A stretch of DNA of 64,000 nt from NCBI RefSeq assembly GCF_003258365.1, contig NZ_QHKM01000001.1:868001-932000 (forward strand), given 5' to 3'. The notes under the pieces are model-generated. The model did not search any database. It was given only the letters and a program-made list of their open reading frames with translations, and had not been told where the DNA came from. The translations under genes were made by a program, and so were the position numbers. The DNA comes from Hymenobacter edaphi (GTDB taxonomy: Bacteria; Bacteroidota; Bacteroidia; Cytophagales; Hymenobacteraceae). Shown here piece after piece: positions 33,909 to 43,641 of this stretch (positions are counted from its first letter, which is position 1; the number at the start of each line of letters is the position of its first letter).

Positions 33909-34058
33909 TTTTATGTATGTTTTGTGGAGTCTACTTCTTTACCTTGCTTATGTGACCATAGATAAGGAAAGGAAGTGATATGTCTGAGAGGTGAATTTTA
34001 AATGTTCTACGATGGGGGAATATACTAGATATTCTTGAATGTGGATTTTTGCATTAAA

Positions 34059-34094
34059 AAACGGGTGCTACCTCTCACAAGGTAGCACCCGTTT
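34059..34094. terminator. Terminator between icmF and the island
   Basis: AAACGGGTGCTACCT (34059-34073) pairs exactly with AGGTAGCACCCGTTT (34080-34094). It lies just past the icmF stop on the minus strand. Confidence 0.85.
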
Positions 34095-34118
34095 CCATTC
34101 AGCCAAAGCCGCCCCAGC

Positions 34119-37100
34119 TTACATATTCCGCCGGTACTGGCCGCCTACTTCGAACAGGGCATTGGTAATCTGCCCCAGGGAGCAGGACTTCACCGTGTCC
34201 ATCAGCTCCTCGAAGAGGTTGCCGTTTTGCACGGCCACCTGCTGCAGGCGCTTCAGGGCGTCGTCGGCCTTGTCGCGGTTGCGGGCGTGCAGGGCCTGCA
34301 GCATGGTGATTTGGTACTGCTTTTCGTCCTCGGTGGCGCGGATGACCTCGGCGGGCTGCACCGTGGGCGAGCCTTTGGAAGAGAGGAAGGTGTTCACCCC
34401 GATGATGGGCAGCTCGCCGGTGTGCTTCTGCATCTCGTAGTAGAGGCTTTCCTCCTGGATTTTGCCGCGCTGGTACATGGTTTCCATGGCGCCCAGCACG
34501 CCGCCGCGCTCGGTGATGCGGTCAAACTCCAGCATCACGGCTTCCTCCACCAGGTCGGTCAGCTCCTCGATGATGAAGGAGCCCTGGATGGGGTTTTCGT
34601 TTTTGGCCTGGCCCAGCTCCCGGTTGATGATGAGCTGAATGGCCATGGCCCGGCGCACCGATTCCTCGGTGGGCGTGGTAATGGCCTCGTCGTAGGCGTT
34701 GGTGTGCAGCGAGTTGCAGTTGTCGTAGATGGCGTACAGCGCCTGCAGCGTGGTGCGGATGTCGTTGAAGTCGATTTCCTGGGCGTGCAGGCTGCGGCCC
34801 GAGGTCTGGATGTGGTACTTCAGCATCTGCGAGCGGGCGTTGGCGCCGTACTTCAGCTTCATGGCCTTGGCCCAGATGCGACGCGCCACGCGGCCCATCA
34901 CGGCGTACTCGGGGTCCATGCCGTTGGAGAAGAAGAAGGAGAGGTTGGGCGCGAAGTCGTTCACGTCCATGCCCCGGCTCACGTAGTACTCCACGAAGGT
35001 GAAGCCGTTCGACAGCGTCAGCGCCAGCTGGGTGATGGGGTTGGCGCCGGCCTCGGCAATGTGGTAGCCCGAAATCGAGACCGAGTAGAAGTTGCGGACC
35101 TTCTCCTTGATGAAGTACTCCTGCACGTCGCCCATGAGGCGCAGGGCAAACTCGGTGCTGAAGATGCAGGTGTTCTGGGCCTGGTCTTCCTTCAGGATGT
35201 CGGCCTGCACGGTGCCGCGCACCTGGCTGAGCGTCCGCGCCTTGATGGGCCCGTACACCTCGGCCGGCAGCACCTGGTCGCCGGTCACGCCGAGCAGCCG
35301 CAGGCCCAGGCCGTCGTTGCCGGCGGGCAGGGCGCCCTGGTAGCGCGGGCGCTCCTGGCCGCGCTCCTGGTAGATGGCGTCGATTTTCTGGTCGATTTCG
35401 GCTTCGAGGCCCTGCTCCTGGATGTACAGCTCGCACTGCTGGTCGATGGCCGCGTTCATGAAGAAAGCGGCCAGGGTGGCGGCGGGGCCGTTGATGGTCA
35501 TCGACACGGAGGTGACCGGGTCGGCGAGGTTGAAGCCGGAGTAGAGTTTCTTCGCGTCGTCGAGGCAGCAGATGCTCACCCCGGCGTTGCCGATTTTGCC
35601 GTAGATGTCGGGGCGGTGGTCGGGGTCTTCGCCGTAGAGCGTGACCGAGTCGAAGGCCGTACTCAGGCGCTTGGCGGGCAGCCCGGCCGACACGTAGTGG
35701 AAGCGGCGGTTGGTACGCTCGGGGCCGCCTTCGCCCGCGAACATGCGGGTGGGGTCTTCGCCCTCGCGCTTGAAGGGAAACACGCCGGCGGTGTAGGGAA
35801 ACTCGCCGGGCACGTTTTCCTGCAGCTGCCAGCGCAGCAAATCACCCCAGGCCGAGTAGCGCGGGGTGGCCACCTTCGGAATCTGCAGGTGGGAGAGGGT
35901 TTCGGAGTGCGTCTGGATGCGGATTTCCTTGTCGCGCACCTTGAACACGAACTCCGGGGCTTTGTAGGCGGCTACCTTTTGCGGCCAGGTTTCCAGGAGT
36001 TTCCAGTTCTGCCCGTCCAGCCGGAGCTTGATTTCCTCGAAGGCTTGCGCCAGGCCGGCTGCGAGCTGATCGGGCTGGAATCCGTCGCGGCTGCTCCCCC
36101 CGGTTCCGTGGGCGGCGCCAAGGCTCCGGACGGCGTCAAGGCTTTGCTGGATTCCGTAGAGCTGCTGAGCGGTTTCGGCTTGTTTATCGACCCACTGGTC
36201 ATATTGGCGGATGGTTTCGGTGATTTCGGAGAGGTAGCGCGTGCGGTGGGGCGGAATGATGTACACCTTCTCGCTGGCGTCTTCCGAAGTTTCGAGGTGG
36301 GAAAGGAAAGCCGCGCCGGTTTTGCGTTCGATGGTGCTGAGCACGGCCCGGTACAGGCGGTTCATGCCCGGGTCGTTGAACTGCGAGGCGATGGTGCCGA
36401 AGACGGGCAGCTCGTCGAGCTTGGTTTCCCAGAGCTGGTGGTTGCGCTGGTACTGCTTGCGTACGTCGCGCAGCGCGTCGAGGGCACCGCGCTTGTCGAA
36501 TTTGTTGAGGGCAATGACGTCGGCGAAGTCGAGCATGTCGATTTTCTCCAGCTGGGTGGCCGCCCCGTACTCGGGCGTCATCACGTACAGGCTGGCGTCG
36601 CTGTGCTCGATGATTTCGGTGTCACTCTGCCCGATGCCCGAGGTTTCGAGGATGATCAGGTCGAAGTCGGCGGCGCGCACCACGTCCACCGCGTCCTGCA
36701 CGTAGCGGCTCAGCGCCAGGTTGCTCTGCCGGGTGGCCAGGCTGCGCATGTACACGCGCGGGTTGTTGATGGCGTTCATCCGGATCCGGTCCCCGAGCAG
36801 GGCCCCGCCCGTCTTGCGCTTGGAGGGGTCGACCGAAATGATGGCAATGGTCTTGTCGGGGAAGTCGAGCAGGAAGCGGCGTACCAGCTCGTCCACGAGG
36901 GAGGACTTGCCCGCGCCGCCGGTGCCGGTGATGCCCAGAATCGGGGCTTTCTTGGACGTGGCGGAGGCGTCGCTCAGGCGCTGGTCGCCGCCGAACTCGG
37001 CCCGCTGGAAGTCGGAAATCAGCTGACCCTTCACGAGCTCAAACTCCTGGGGGAAGTTTTCGGCGGCCGAAATCAGGCGGCCCAGGCTGCGGGCGTCTTT

Positions 37101-37586
37101 TTCCTTGACGTGGCCGGCTTCGCCGTTCAGGTTCTGGCCGGTGGGGAAGTCGGCTTGCTGCAGCAAATCGTTGATCATACCCTGCAGGCCCATGGCGCGG
37201 CCGTCGTCGGGCGAGTAGATGCGGGTGATGCCGTAGCCCTGCAGCTCCTCGATTTCGGAGGGCAGGATGACGCCGCCGCCGCCGCCGAAGATTTTGATGT
37301 GACCCGCGCCGCGCTCGTGCAGCAGGTCGTGCATGTACTTGAAGAACTCGTTGTGGCCGCCCTGGTAGCTGGTAATGGCAATGGCCTGGGCGTCTTCCTG
37401 GATGGCGCAGTCCACGATTTCCTGCACCGAGCGGTTGTGGCCGAGGTGAATGACCTCCGCGCCACTGCTCTGGATGATGCGGCGCATGATGTTGATGGCC
37501 GCGTCGTGGCCGTCGAACAGCGCCGCCGCGGTGACGATGCGGACGTGGTTCTGGGGTTTATAGGGAGCTACGGGAGCTGGGTGCAT
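34119..37586 (-). CDS. icmF: Fused methylmalonyl/isobutyryl-CoA mutase (IcmF)
   Basis: An 1155-aa protein with three modules. Residues 10-145 form the B12-binding domain with DGHDAA (H27 as the cobalt-ligand His). Residues 200-480 form the MeaI-type GTPase chaperone with Walker [10 protein letters not shown]. Residues 580-1155 are the mutase TIM-barrel with [16 protein letters not shown] and the substrate motifs PYTAGVFPF and GNAGVSI. This order is that of IcmF, which interconverts isobutyryl- and n-butyryl-CoA with adenosylcobalamin. The neighbouring genes do not show a pathway. A near-match -7 element is at 37618-37625. Confidence 0.95.
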   Translation of the reverse strand: MHPAPVAPYKPQNHVRIVTAAALFDGHDAAINIMRRIIQSSGAEVIHLGHNRSVQEIVDCAIQEDAQAIAITSYQGGHNEFFKYMHDLLHERGAGHIKIFGGGGGVILPSEIEELQGYGITRIYSPDDGRAMGLQGMINDLLQQADFPTGQNLNGEAGHVKEKDARSLGRLISAAENFPQEFELVKGQLISDFQRAEFGGDQRLSDASATSKKAPILGITGTGGAGKSSLVDELVRRFLLDFPDKTIAIISVDPSKRKTGGALLGDRIRMNAINNPRVYMRSLATRQSNLALSRYVQDAVDVVRAADFDLIILETSGIGQSDTEIIEHSDASLYVMTPEYGAATQLEKIDMLDFADVIALNKFDKRGALDALRDVRKQYQRNHQLWETKLDELPVFGTIASQFNDPGMNRLYRAVLSTIERKTGAAFLSHLETSEDASEKVYIIPPHRTRYLSEITETIRQYDQWVDKQAETAQQLYGIQQSLDAVRSLGAAHGTGGSSRDGFQPDQLAAGLAQAFEEIKLRLDGQNWKLLETWPQKVAAYKAPEFVFKVRDKEIRIQTHSETLSHLQIPKVATPRYSAWGDLLRWQLQENVPGEFPYTAGVFPFKREGEDPTRMFAGEGGPERTNRRFHYVSAGLPAKRLSTAFDSVTLYGEDPDHRPDIYGKIGNAGVSICCLDDAKKLYSGFNLADPVTSVSMTINGPAATLAAFFMNAAIDQQCELYIQEQGLEAEIDQKIDAIYQERGQERPRYQGALPAGNDGLGLRLLGVTGDQVLPAEVYGPIKARTLSQVRGTVQADILKEDQAQNTCIFSTEFALRLMGDVQEYFIKEKVRNFYSVSISGYHIAEAGANPITQLALTLSNGFTFVEYYVSRGMDVNDFAPNLSFFFSNGMDPEYAVMGRVARRIWAKAMKLKYGANARSQMLKYHIQTSGRSLHAQEIDFNDIRTTLQALYAIYDNCNSLHTNAYDEAITTPTEESVRRAMAIQLIINRELGQAKNENPIQGSFIIEELTDLVEEAVMLEFDRITERGGVLGAMETMYQRGKIQEESLYYEMQKHTGELPIIGVNTFLSSKGSPTVQPAEVIRATEDEKQYQITMLQALHARNRDKADDALKRLQQVAVQNGNLFEELMDTVKSCSLGQITNALFEVGGQYRRNM

Positions 37587-37617
37587 GGCAGAATCCGAAC
37601 GAGTGGGAAATGGGCGG

Positions 37618-37625
37618 CTAAAGTA
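37618..37625 (-). promoter_or_regulatory. -7 element for icmF
   Basis: On the minus strand this reads TACTTTAG, one mismatch to TAnnTTTG, about 32 bases before the ATG at 37586. Confidence 0.35.
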
Positions 37626-37770
37626 CGAAAAAGCCCCGGCGGGGATGACACGCGGGGCTAACGGGTGTTAGGGTTGCTTCATTCCCCTCACAAAGATCTG
37701 CTCACTTCGGGAAATGATTGACTGTTATTAAAGTTCATTCACCCAGTATGGCTCTCTTAATTGCCAGAAC

Positions 37771-38259
37771 TTATTCTACTCTATGTTGTGAGCCATCAGG
37801 TAGCGTCATCAATTTGGTGCTGGAGTATTCAGAGAAAGACGAAGGAGGCACAAAAACGAATAGTACCGAGCTGTCTTGGCTAGCACTTCGCTTCTTTACC
37901 TCGATCCGGAACTTTCCATTTCGGTCCCAGCGACGGCGGAAGCCTATATCGGAAGCGCTGATATGGGGAATATTTCTTACCAGCACCCGCTCATTCCAAA
38001 ACCAACCGTCATGAACATAATACACTTTCAGCCAATCATAACCGTCTAGAAATCCTTCGCCATGGTTGGAAGTAACAGCTTCCAGGTATGTATTTTCATC
38101 GTCTGAAACCAAGAAAGAACGCGGGCTGAGCCCATTTACAGCATATATCACAAGCGTTACAAAAAACAGCACCACCAACCCGAAGGCTCCTGCGGCAATG
38201 ACGCCTATGTACCATAGAAAGCCGCGCTTAGGACGGGCAGGTCTGACTGTTGATGCCAT
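37771..38259 (-). CDS. Hypothetical single-pass membrane protein
   Basis: A 162-aa protein with a basic N-terminus, one membrane helix (about 15-41, WYIGVIAAGAFGLVVLFFV) and a soluble C-terminal domain outside the membrane (GFLDGYDWLKVYYVHDGWFW and later strands). No motif is recognised. Codon use is less GC-rich than the surroundings. It lies beside a Uma2 gene on the same strand. Confidence 0.65.
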   Translation of the reverse strand: MASTVRPARPKRGFLWYIGVIAAGAFGLVVLFFVTLVIYAVNGLSPRSFLVSDDENTYLEAVTSNHGEGFLDGYDWLKVYYVHDGWFWNERVLVRNIPHISASDIGFRRRWDRNGKFRIEVKKRSASQDSSVLFVFVPPSSFSEYSSTKLMTLPDGSQHRVE

Positions 38260-38283
38260 AGAGATTGAATTTACCTTAAGATT

Positions 38284-38886
38284 TCAGCGCAGCTCCGCCA
38301 GCCGCAGCCGGAAGCCAGGCAGCACCGCTTCGCCGGACAGCTCGTTGTCGAAGCCTTGCACGGTTTCGGGCTCGGGCTGGCCGGGGCGGTAGACATAGGC
38401 GGTTTCGGTGTCGGGGTCGAGCAGCCAGGCCAGCTGGGCGCCGTTGCGCAGCCAGTCGTGCATTTTGGCTTGCAGGTCTTTGAGCGAATCTGTTTTCGAT
38501 TTCAGTTCCACCACGAACTCCGGGCACACGGGTGCAAACTTGTCCTGCTGGGCTGGCGTGAGGGCGTTCCACTCGGCGGCCGACACCCAGGAGGCATCCG
38601 GTGAGAGGATAGAAGTATCGGGTAATGTGAAGCCGGTATTGGAGTCGAATATCTCACCAAGCTCGCTGTGGTGACTAAACCAAGAGTAGAGCTGCCCATT
38701 CAGGCGGGCATTGCGTTTGCCGGAGCGGCTGCCGGTAGGCGACATAAGCAGGATTTCGTGGTGGGCGGTGCGCTCAATGCGCAGGTCGGGGTGCTGCTGA
38801 CAGAAGTCGAAGAATTCGTCGTCGGTCATGCGGCCCAGGTAGGAGCCGCCCAGCAGAATGCCACCAGAATCAAAGGAATTACGCAT
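38284..38886 (-). CDS. Uma2 family (DUF820) putative endonuclease
   Basis: A 200-aa protein of the Uma2 restriction-endonuclease-like family: MSPTGSRSG near the N-terminus, SPDASWV, and the PEFVVELKSKTD core with D/E..ExK arrangement. Such proteins are common in Hymenobacter and cyanobacteria; the nuclease activity is inferred from the fold. Two starts are possible. The one at 38886 is used here, and an ATG at 38829 (MTDDEFFDFCQQHP) matches the usual family N-terminus. A -7-like TATCTTTA at 38891-38898 would leave the longer form leaderless, which favours the shorter form. Confidence 0.82.
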   Translation of the reverse strand: MRNSFDSGGILLGGSYLGRMTDDEFFDFCQQHPDLRIERTAHHEILLMSPTGSRSGKRNARLNGQLYSWFSHHSELGEIFDSNTGFTLPDTSILSPDASWVSAAEWNALTPAQQDKFAPVCPEFVVELKSKTDSLKDLQAKMHDWLRNGAQLAWLLDPDTETAYVYRPGQPEPETVQGFDNELSGEAVLPGFRLRLAELR

Positions 38887-38948
38887 AGGCTAAAGATACG
38901 CGGAAATAGCCCTGCCGGCCAGCTGAGAGGGCAGTACCCCGACTCTGG

Positions 38949-39695
38949 CTAAAACGCTGCCGTTGTATCGATACCGCTCGGCCCCAAATCCAGAAGCCAC
39001 TGCGGTGGCTCGGCCTCCAGGGCCAGGGCGGCCAGGTTCAGCCAGCTGCCGGCGCGGTCGAGCACCACCGAATCGGAAGTCACGACGGTATCCGTAGTGG
39101 CGGCCAGCACCGTATCGGGGTTCATCACCACTTCGGCCGTCCACGGCAGGCCCAGTTCCGCGCCCAGGTCGCGCAGGCGGGCTGCCAGGCGGCCGCTGTT
39201 GGATACGGGCTGATCGAGCAGCCAGCGGACGGAGCCGGGGTTCAAGGGGCGCAGCGCGGCGGCGGCCAGGCGGATGGCGCGGTCGGTTTCCTGCACGGCC
39301 CGGTAAGTGCCGTGGATGCTCGACAGGTCGCGCAGCGCGCCGTCGCGGCCGCGCAGCACCACGCCGCCGCTCAGGGCCGTTTCCAAGGTGATGAGCAGGT
39401 TGAAGCCATCGATGGCCACGGGGCGGCCGCCCAGGTCGGCGGCGGGCAGCTGCTTGGCGCTGCGGCTCAGGTACTGCTCGTCGGTACAGGCGGCGCGGCC
39501 CACGGCCCAGCGCTGCCGCTCGGTGAAGGCGTACCGGTCGCCCACCAGCTTCAGGGTGCCGCCGGGCGGGTAGCCGCGCGTCAGCAGCCACGACATTTCC
39601 GCCACGGCCCGGCGCAGCTCCGGCAGCCAGCGGGGCGCGAATAGCTCGGTATCGGCGGGGTGGGGGCCGCGGTGGCGGGTATCGGCAGGGCGCAT
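38949..39695 (-). CDS. DUF434 domain protein with PIN-like C-terminal region
   Basis: A 248-aa protein. The N-terminal 80 residues match DUF434 (RHRGPHPADTELFAP, LKLVGDRYAFTERQR). The rest resembles DUF5616, a PIN-like fold with the acidic start VAIDGFNLLITLE and SSIHGTYR. PIN folds are typically RNases, and acidic residues (D at the start and later D/E) are present. The exact function of the family is unknown. The start at 39695 is a likely true start; 39725 is the alternative. Confidence 0.75.
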   Translation of the reverse strand: MRPADTRHRGPHPADTELFAPRWLPELRRAVAEMSWLLTRGYPPGGTLKLVGDRYAFTERQRWAVGRAACTDEQYLSRSAKQLPAADLGGRPVAIDGFNLLITLETALSGGVVLRGRDGALRDLSSIHGTYRAVQETDRAIRLAAAALRPLNPGSVRWLLDQPVSNSGRLAARLRDLGAELGLPWTAEVVMNPDTVLAATTDTVVTSDSVVLDRAGSWLNLAALALEAEPPQWLLDLGPSGIDTTAAF

Positions 39696-39824
39696 AAGAA
39701 GGGTGAAAAACGGTAGCCGCGGCAAGTTGGGGATGCAGCGCAGAGCGTTGACTGATTGCCAGCCGGCATCGGCCCGCCAGATGCCGCAACAAGCTCGACC
39801 TGCCGTTTTACCGGGGCATTCCCG

Positions 39825-40676
39825 CTACTCGGTCAGCAGCGAGAAGTACAGGCTGGGCTGTAGTGGGTGAATGGTCCAGAGCGCCTGGCTGTTTTCGCGC
39901 TCCACCATCACCTGCTTTGGGTCGCGCCGGACAGGAATGCTGAAGTACTTGTTTTCGGGCTTGCTGGTCTCACTCTGCAGCCACTGAACGGTGGCCACCA
40001 CCGGCTGGGCGGGCAGGGCAATATGGTAGGGGCGCAGGTCCACCGTCAGCCAGCCTTTCTGCCAGCGGCCGGTGGTCAGCTGCACGTCCTGGCTGAGCAG
40101 GGCCTTGCCGGGGCGCCCGTTTTCCAGGGTGTAAAGGTTGAGGCGGAAGCGCAGGTGGTCGTAGGTGTTGTCGAAGAGGAACAAATGGAATTCTTCGAGC
40201 AGAGAGGGGGCTTTGGGCGTGAGCACCGCGCCCAGTTCCCAGCCCCACTCATTGTCGACGGTTTCTTGGCCCGAGGAGCCGGCCATCCAGCGCACGTCGC
40301 CCTTGTCCTGGGTGCGGCCCAGGGTTGCGGGGCGCACGGGGCGGTGGGCAATCTGCACGGTTTGCAGGGTAGTGGGCTCGGGCCGCAGCCTGACTTCCCG
40401 CTGCCCGGCGGCCAGGGCGGCGGGCGGCACCACCTCGCGCGAAAACCCCACGCTGGTCACGATAACCGTGTCGGCCAGGGAGGGCAGGCGCAGCACGTAG
40501 CGGCCCTGCTCGTCGGCCACGGTGCCCAGGCCGCGGCGCGGCACGCCGAGGGTGGCGAAGGGCACGGGCTGGCCGGTGTGGGCATTGAGCACCTGCCCGG
40601 TGAGCGGCGGGATTTGGGCAGCCGTCAGCAGCGGGGCGGCGCCACAGGCGAGGCAGGTAAGAAGCCGTCGGAACAT
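39825..40676 (-). CDS. Secreted protein with carboxypeptidase-regulatory-like domain
   Basis: A 283-aa protein with a signal peptide starting MFRRLLTCLACGAAP. Residues 25-110 are a CarboxypepD-reg-like beta domain (LTGQVLNAHTGQPVPFATLG, DEQGRYVLRL). The C-terminal half (about 140-283) is a beta-rich region of unknown kind. Domains of this type are common at the N-terminus of SusC-like receptors and surface proteins. It may be a surface component; no function is assigned. A -7-like element is at 40702-40709. Confidence 0.75.
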   Translation of the reverse strand: MFRRLLTCLACGAAPLLTAAQIPPLTGQVLNAHTGQPVPFATLGVPRRGLGTVADEQGRYVLRLPSLADTVIVTSVGFSREVVPPAALAAGQREVRLRPEPTTLQTVQIAHRPVRPATLGRTQDKGDVRWMAGSSGQETVDNEWGWELGAVLTPKAPSLLEEFHLFLFDNTYDHLRFRLNLYTLENGRPGKALLSQDVQLTTGRWQKGWLTVDLRPYHIALPAQPVVATVQWLQSETSKPENKYFSIPVRRDPKQVMVERENSQALWTIHPLQPSLYFSLLTE

Positions 40677-40701
40677 TAAATACAGGAAGCGGATCGGGCA
40701 G

Positions 40702-40709
40702 CGAAGATA
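40702..40709 (-). promoter_or_regulatory. -7-like element upstream of the 40676 gene
   Basis: On the minus strand this reads TATCTTCG, one mismatch to TAnnTTTG, 26 bases before the ATG. Confidence 0.3.
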
Positions 40710-40740
40710 GACCAGGAACAGGCTCAGCGGCAACGCAAAA

Positions 40741-40767
40741 AAACGCCGGACCCGGGGCCCGGCGTTT
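40741..40767 (-). terminator. Terminator of the GlcG-like gene
   Basis: AAACGCCGG (40741-40749) pairs exactly with CCGGCGTTT (40759-40767) around a 9-base GC-rich loop. Confidence 0.75.
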
Positions 40768-40790
40768 CGGCAGCGGGAGCGGGGCCGGGG

Positions 40791-41192
40791 CTAACCCAGC
40801 GCCGCGGCGCCCGCGCGGGCCACCAGATCGTCGTTTTCCACCGAGCTGCCCGACACGCCAATGGCGCCGATGATGTCGCCGCTGCCGCTCTGGAGCAGCA
40901 CCCCGCCGGGAAAGCTGATCAGGCCGCCGTTGGAGTGCTCGATGCCGTAGAGCGACTCGCCGGGTTGGCTGAGCTTGCCCAGCTCGCCGGTGGGCATGTC
41001 GAAAAAGCGGGCCGTGCGGGCCTTCCGCATGGCAATGTCGACGGAGCCCAGCCAGGCGCCGTCCATGCGGGCAAAGGCCACGAGGTTGGCCCCGGCGTCG
41101 ACCACGGCAATGTTCATTTTCAGGGCCTGGTCCTGGGCTTTGGCCAGGGCGGCCTGCACTACCTGCTGGGCCTGGGCGAGGGTGATATTCAT
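40791..41192 (-). CDS. GlcG/HbpS (DUF336) family protein
   Basis: A 133-aa protein of the GlcG/HbpS family (also called DUF336): [42 protein letters not shown] split here for description, and [10 protein letters not shown]. Family members bind haem or are part of glycolate utilisation loci; here neither partner is present. The protein is cytoplasmic and short, as usual. It lies 27 bases from the 41220 gene on the same strand. Confidence 0.88.
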   Translation of the reverse strand: MNITLAQAQQVVQAALAKAQDQALKMNIAVVDAGANLVAFARMDGAWLGSVDIAMRKARTARFFDMPTGELGKLSQPGESLYGIEHSNGGLISFPGGVLLQSGSGDIIGAIGVSGSSVENDDLVARAGAAALG

Positions 41193-41219
41193 ACGATGAA
41201 GATGGTTGGGTAAGCGGCG

Positions 41220-41573
41220 TTACTTGGCGGCCTGCCGTTCGAGCGCCTGTTCCAACTCGGCGGCGGCCTTTTCGATGTCGTGGTAGCCCTGCTGGGCGGC
41301 GCGCTCCTTGGCCGCCAGCAGCCCGTCGCGGTGCACGGCCCGGAAGTCGCCGAAGGGAAATTTGTAGCGGCCCTTGGTGTCCTCGCCCAGGCTGGTGTCG
41401 AGGCCCAGGTGCCAGCGGGCGTACTCCTCGATTTCGTGCTTGGCGAGGTAGCGGTTTTCGGCCGCCGTATCGGGGTTGTGCTCCCGCCAGTGGCCGGAGT
41501 CGTTCTTGAACTTGCCGTCCCGGATCAGTTGCTGGGCGTAGCGGACGGCATCGGGGTTGAGTTTGACGGACAT
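41220..41573 (-). CDS. Conserved hypothetical protein, 117 aa
   Basis: A soluble, highly charged helical protein starting MSVKLNPDAVRYAQQLI; the eight residues before add nothing recognisable. It contains HWREHNPDTAAENRYL and YARWHLGLDTSLGED. The protein is of a style common across bacteria without assigned function. It is the upstream partner of the GlcG-like gene. Confidence 0.75.
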   Translation of the reverse strand: MSVKLNPDAVRYAQQLIRDGKFKNDSGHWREHNPDTAAENRYLAKHEIEEYARWHLGLDTSLGEDTKGRYKFPFGDFRAVHRDGLLAAKERAAQQGYHDIEKAAAELEQALERQAAK

Positions 41574-41645
41574 GGCGCTTGGCGGGAGTAGGTGCAACCC
41601 CGCAGTACGCGCCCCGGCCGCCGGGCGTTAACGTCGAGCTGCCGG

Positions 41646-43493
41646 CTACACGTACTGGTGGCCCGGGTCGGGGCCCTGGCGGCGGGCGTCCAGGTCGCGG
41701 TTCAGCTGAAAGGCCGCGCTGATCAGGGCCAGGTGGGTGAAAGCCTGCGGGTAGTTGCCGAGCTGCTCCCCCTCGGGCCCGATCTGCTCCGAGTACAGCC
41801 CCAGCGGACTGGCAAAGCCCAGCAGCTTCTCAAACAGCAGCCGCGCCCGGTCGACCTGCCCGGCGCGGGAAAGGTTCTCGATGTACCAGAACGAGCACAT
41901 GGTGAAGGCGCCTTCGGCCCCGCTCAGCCCGTCGGTGGCCCCGCCCTCGGCCCGGTAGCGAAACAGCAGCGAGTCGAGCACCAGCTCCCGCTCGACGGCG
42001 CGCAGCGTGGCCTGCCAGCGCGGCTCGGCCGGGCTGAACATGCGCACCAGCGGCAGCAGCAGCACCGAGGCATCGAGCACGTGGCCGCCCTGGTACTGCA
42101 CGAAGGACTGTTTTTCCTCGCTCCAGAAGCCGTGATACACCTCCTCGTAAATCTCGTCGCGGACGCGCAGCCACTCCACCAGCGGGGCCGGAAACGACCG
42201 GTCGCGGGCAATGCGGATGGCGCGGTCCAGGGCCACCCAGCTCATCATCTTGCCCGACAAAAAGGCCCGGTCCTCGTCGCGCACCTCCCAGATGCCGTGG
42301 TCGGGCCGGCGCCAGTTGTCGGCCACGAAGTCGACCAGCCGGCTCAGGTGCTGCCAGAAGTCGTAGGTAATGGCCCCGCCGTGGCGGTTGTAGAGGTACA
42401 CCGTGTCGAGCAGCTCGCCGTAGATATCGAGCTGAAACTGCCGGGCGGCGCCGTTGCCGATGCGCACCGGCCGCGAGTTGCGGTAGCCGCTCAGGTGCGG
42501 CAGCTCCTGCTCGGGCAGGTCGGGGTTGCCGTCGACGGCGTACATCAGCTGCAGGTCGCCGGCGTCGGGCAGCTGCTCGCAGCGCTCCATAATCCAGCGC
42601 AGAAAGGCCTTGGATTCTTCCATGAAGCCCAGGCGCAGGAAGGCGTACATGGTGAAGGCCGCGTCGCGAATCCAGGTGTAGCGGTAGTCCCAGTTGCGGG
42701 CGCCGCCCACCGCCTCGGGCAGCCCGAACGTGGCCGCGGCCACCGTGGAGCCGTGTTCCAGCGAGGTGAGCAGCTTCAGCGTAATGGCCGAGCGCAGCAC
42801 CGTCTCGCGCCAGCGGCCGCGGTAGGTGCTTTGCTCCACCCAGTTCTGCCAGAAGTGCAGCGTGTCCTGAAAGGCGCCCTCGGCGTAGTGCGCCAGCGCG
42901 CCGGGCGTGAAAGCCGGGTCGTCGGCGTGCGTGGCCTCGATGACGAAGCTGGCCGTGTCGCCGGCGCGCAGCGTCCACTGGCCGGTGGCGGCCCCGTCGG
43001 CGGCGGCCAGGGGCTGGTCGGCGAGCAGGCGGAACTGCTGGCCGGCCGGCCCCGCGCCGCGAAACAGCAGGCTGCCGTCGGGCTGGGGCTGCACCTCGTG
43101 GGGCTGGCGGCCGTAGTCGAAGCGGGGGGCGCAGCGCAGCCGGAACGTCAGCTCGCCCTTCACCAGGCGCAGCTTGCGCACCACGGCGCAGGGCTGCCCG
43201 GGCTGCTTGACGGGCATAAAATCGGTGAGCTCGGCAATGCCCGCCGCGCAGTAGAAGCGGGTGAGCAGCACGCCCGTGTCGGGCAGGTACAGCTGCTTGC
43301 TGCGCACCTGCGCGTCGGTCGGGCCGATCAGCCAGGAGCCGCCCCGGTCCGCGTCGAGCAGGGCCGCGAAGATGGTCGGCGAATCAAACCGGGTGAAGGG
43401 CAGGTAGTCGAGCGAGCCGGCTTTGGACACCAGCGCGACGGTGTGCAGGTTGCCGATCAGGCCGTAATCTTCCAGCGGGGGGTAGGGCGGCAT
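41646..43493 (-). CDS. Glycoside hydrolase family 15 (glucoamylase/trehalase-like)
   Basis: A 615-aa protein. The N-terminal beta-sandwich (1-220) starts PPLEDYGLIGNLHTVALVS, the (alpha/alpha)6 barrel (230-610) has NWDYRYTWIRDAAFTMYAFL and the C-terminal catalytic EGAFTMCSFWYIE segment. No signal peptide is seen, so it should act in the cytoplasm on maltodextrins or trehalose. Length and domain order match family 15. It is divergent from the lipoprotein gene at 43642. Confidence 0.93.
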   Translation of the reverse strand: MPPYPPLEDYGLIGNLHTVALVSKAGSLDYLPFTRFDSPTIFAALLDADRGGSWLIGPTDAQVRSKQLYLPDTGVLLTRFYCAAGIAELTDFMPVKQPGQPCAVVRKLRLVKGELTFRLRCAPRFDYGRQPHEVQPQPDGSLLFRGAGPAGQQFRLLADQPLAAADGAATGQWTLRAGDTASFVIEATHADDPAFTPGALAHYAEGAFQDTLHFWQNWVEQSTYRGRWRETVLRSAITLKLLTSLEHGSTVAAATFGLPEAVGGARNWDYRYTWIRDAAFTMYAFLRLGFMEESKAFLRWIMERCEQLPDAGDLQLMYAVDGNPDLPEQELPHLSGYRNSRPVRIGNGAARQFQLDIYGELLDTVYLYNRHGGAITYDFWQHLSRLVDFVADNWRRPDHGIWEVRDEDRAFLSGKMMSWVALDRAIRIARDRSFPAPLVEWLRVRDEIYEEVYHGFWSEEKQSFVQYQGGHVLDASVLLLPLVRMFSPAEPRWQATLRAVERELVLDSLLFRYRAEGGATDGLSGAEGAFTMCSFWYIENLSRAGQVDRARLLFEKLLGFASPLGLYSEQIGPEGEQLGNYPQAFTHLALISAAFQLNRDLDARRQGPDPGHQYV

Positions 43494-43641
43494 AAGCAGG
43501 GGGGCAGGCGAGGAGTACCCGCCTTCCTACGCGCGGCGCGCTCAAAAAGCCGCTTGCGCCCGGCGGGCCGCCCGGCCCGCGCGGCAATTGCCGCCGGAAA
43601 GTGCTTATTTGCCGGCTCCTGATTATAATCCAACAGCGCGT

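Larger units (their letters stand above)
31146..34056. other. AT-rich island with three minus-strand genes
   Basis: Base composition drops abruptly after about 31146 and returns to the host type at the icmF terminator (34059). The only GC-rich part inside is the second repeat copy (31946-32014) and its edge. The three genes use AT-ending codons unlike anything else in the window. No transposase, integrase or tRNA site is visible, so the mode of entry is not shown. The stretch 33909-34056 is AT-rich and non-coding as far as I can see. Confidence 0.8.

Noticed and set aside
31146..34056. Prophage or insertion sequence
   Set aside because: No integrase, transposase, phage structural gene or tRNA attachment site is present.
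34227..37661. 1144-aa ORF on the plus strand
   Set aside because: It is antisense to icmF and has shadow-frame composition without any domain.
43500..43641. Longer start of the 43642 lipoprotein
   Set aside because: It would push the lipoprotein signal away from the N-terminus.
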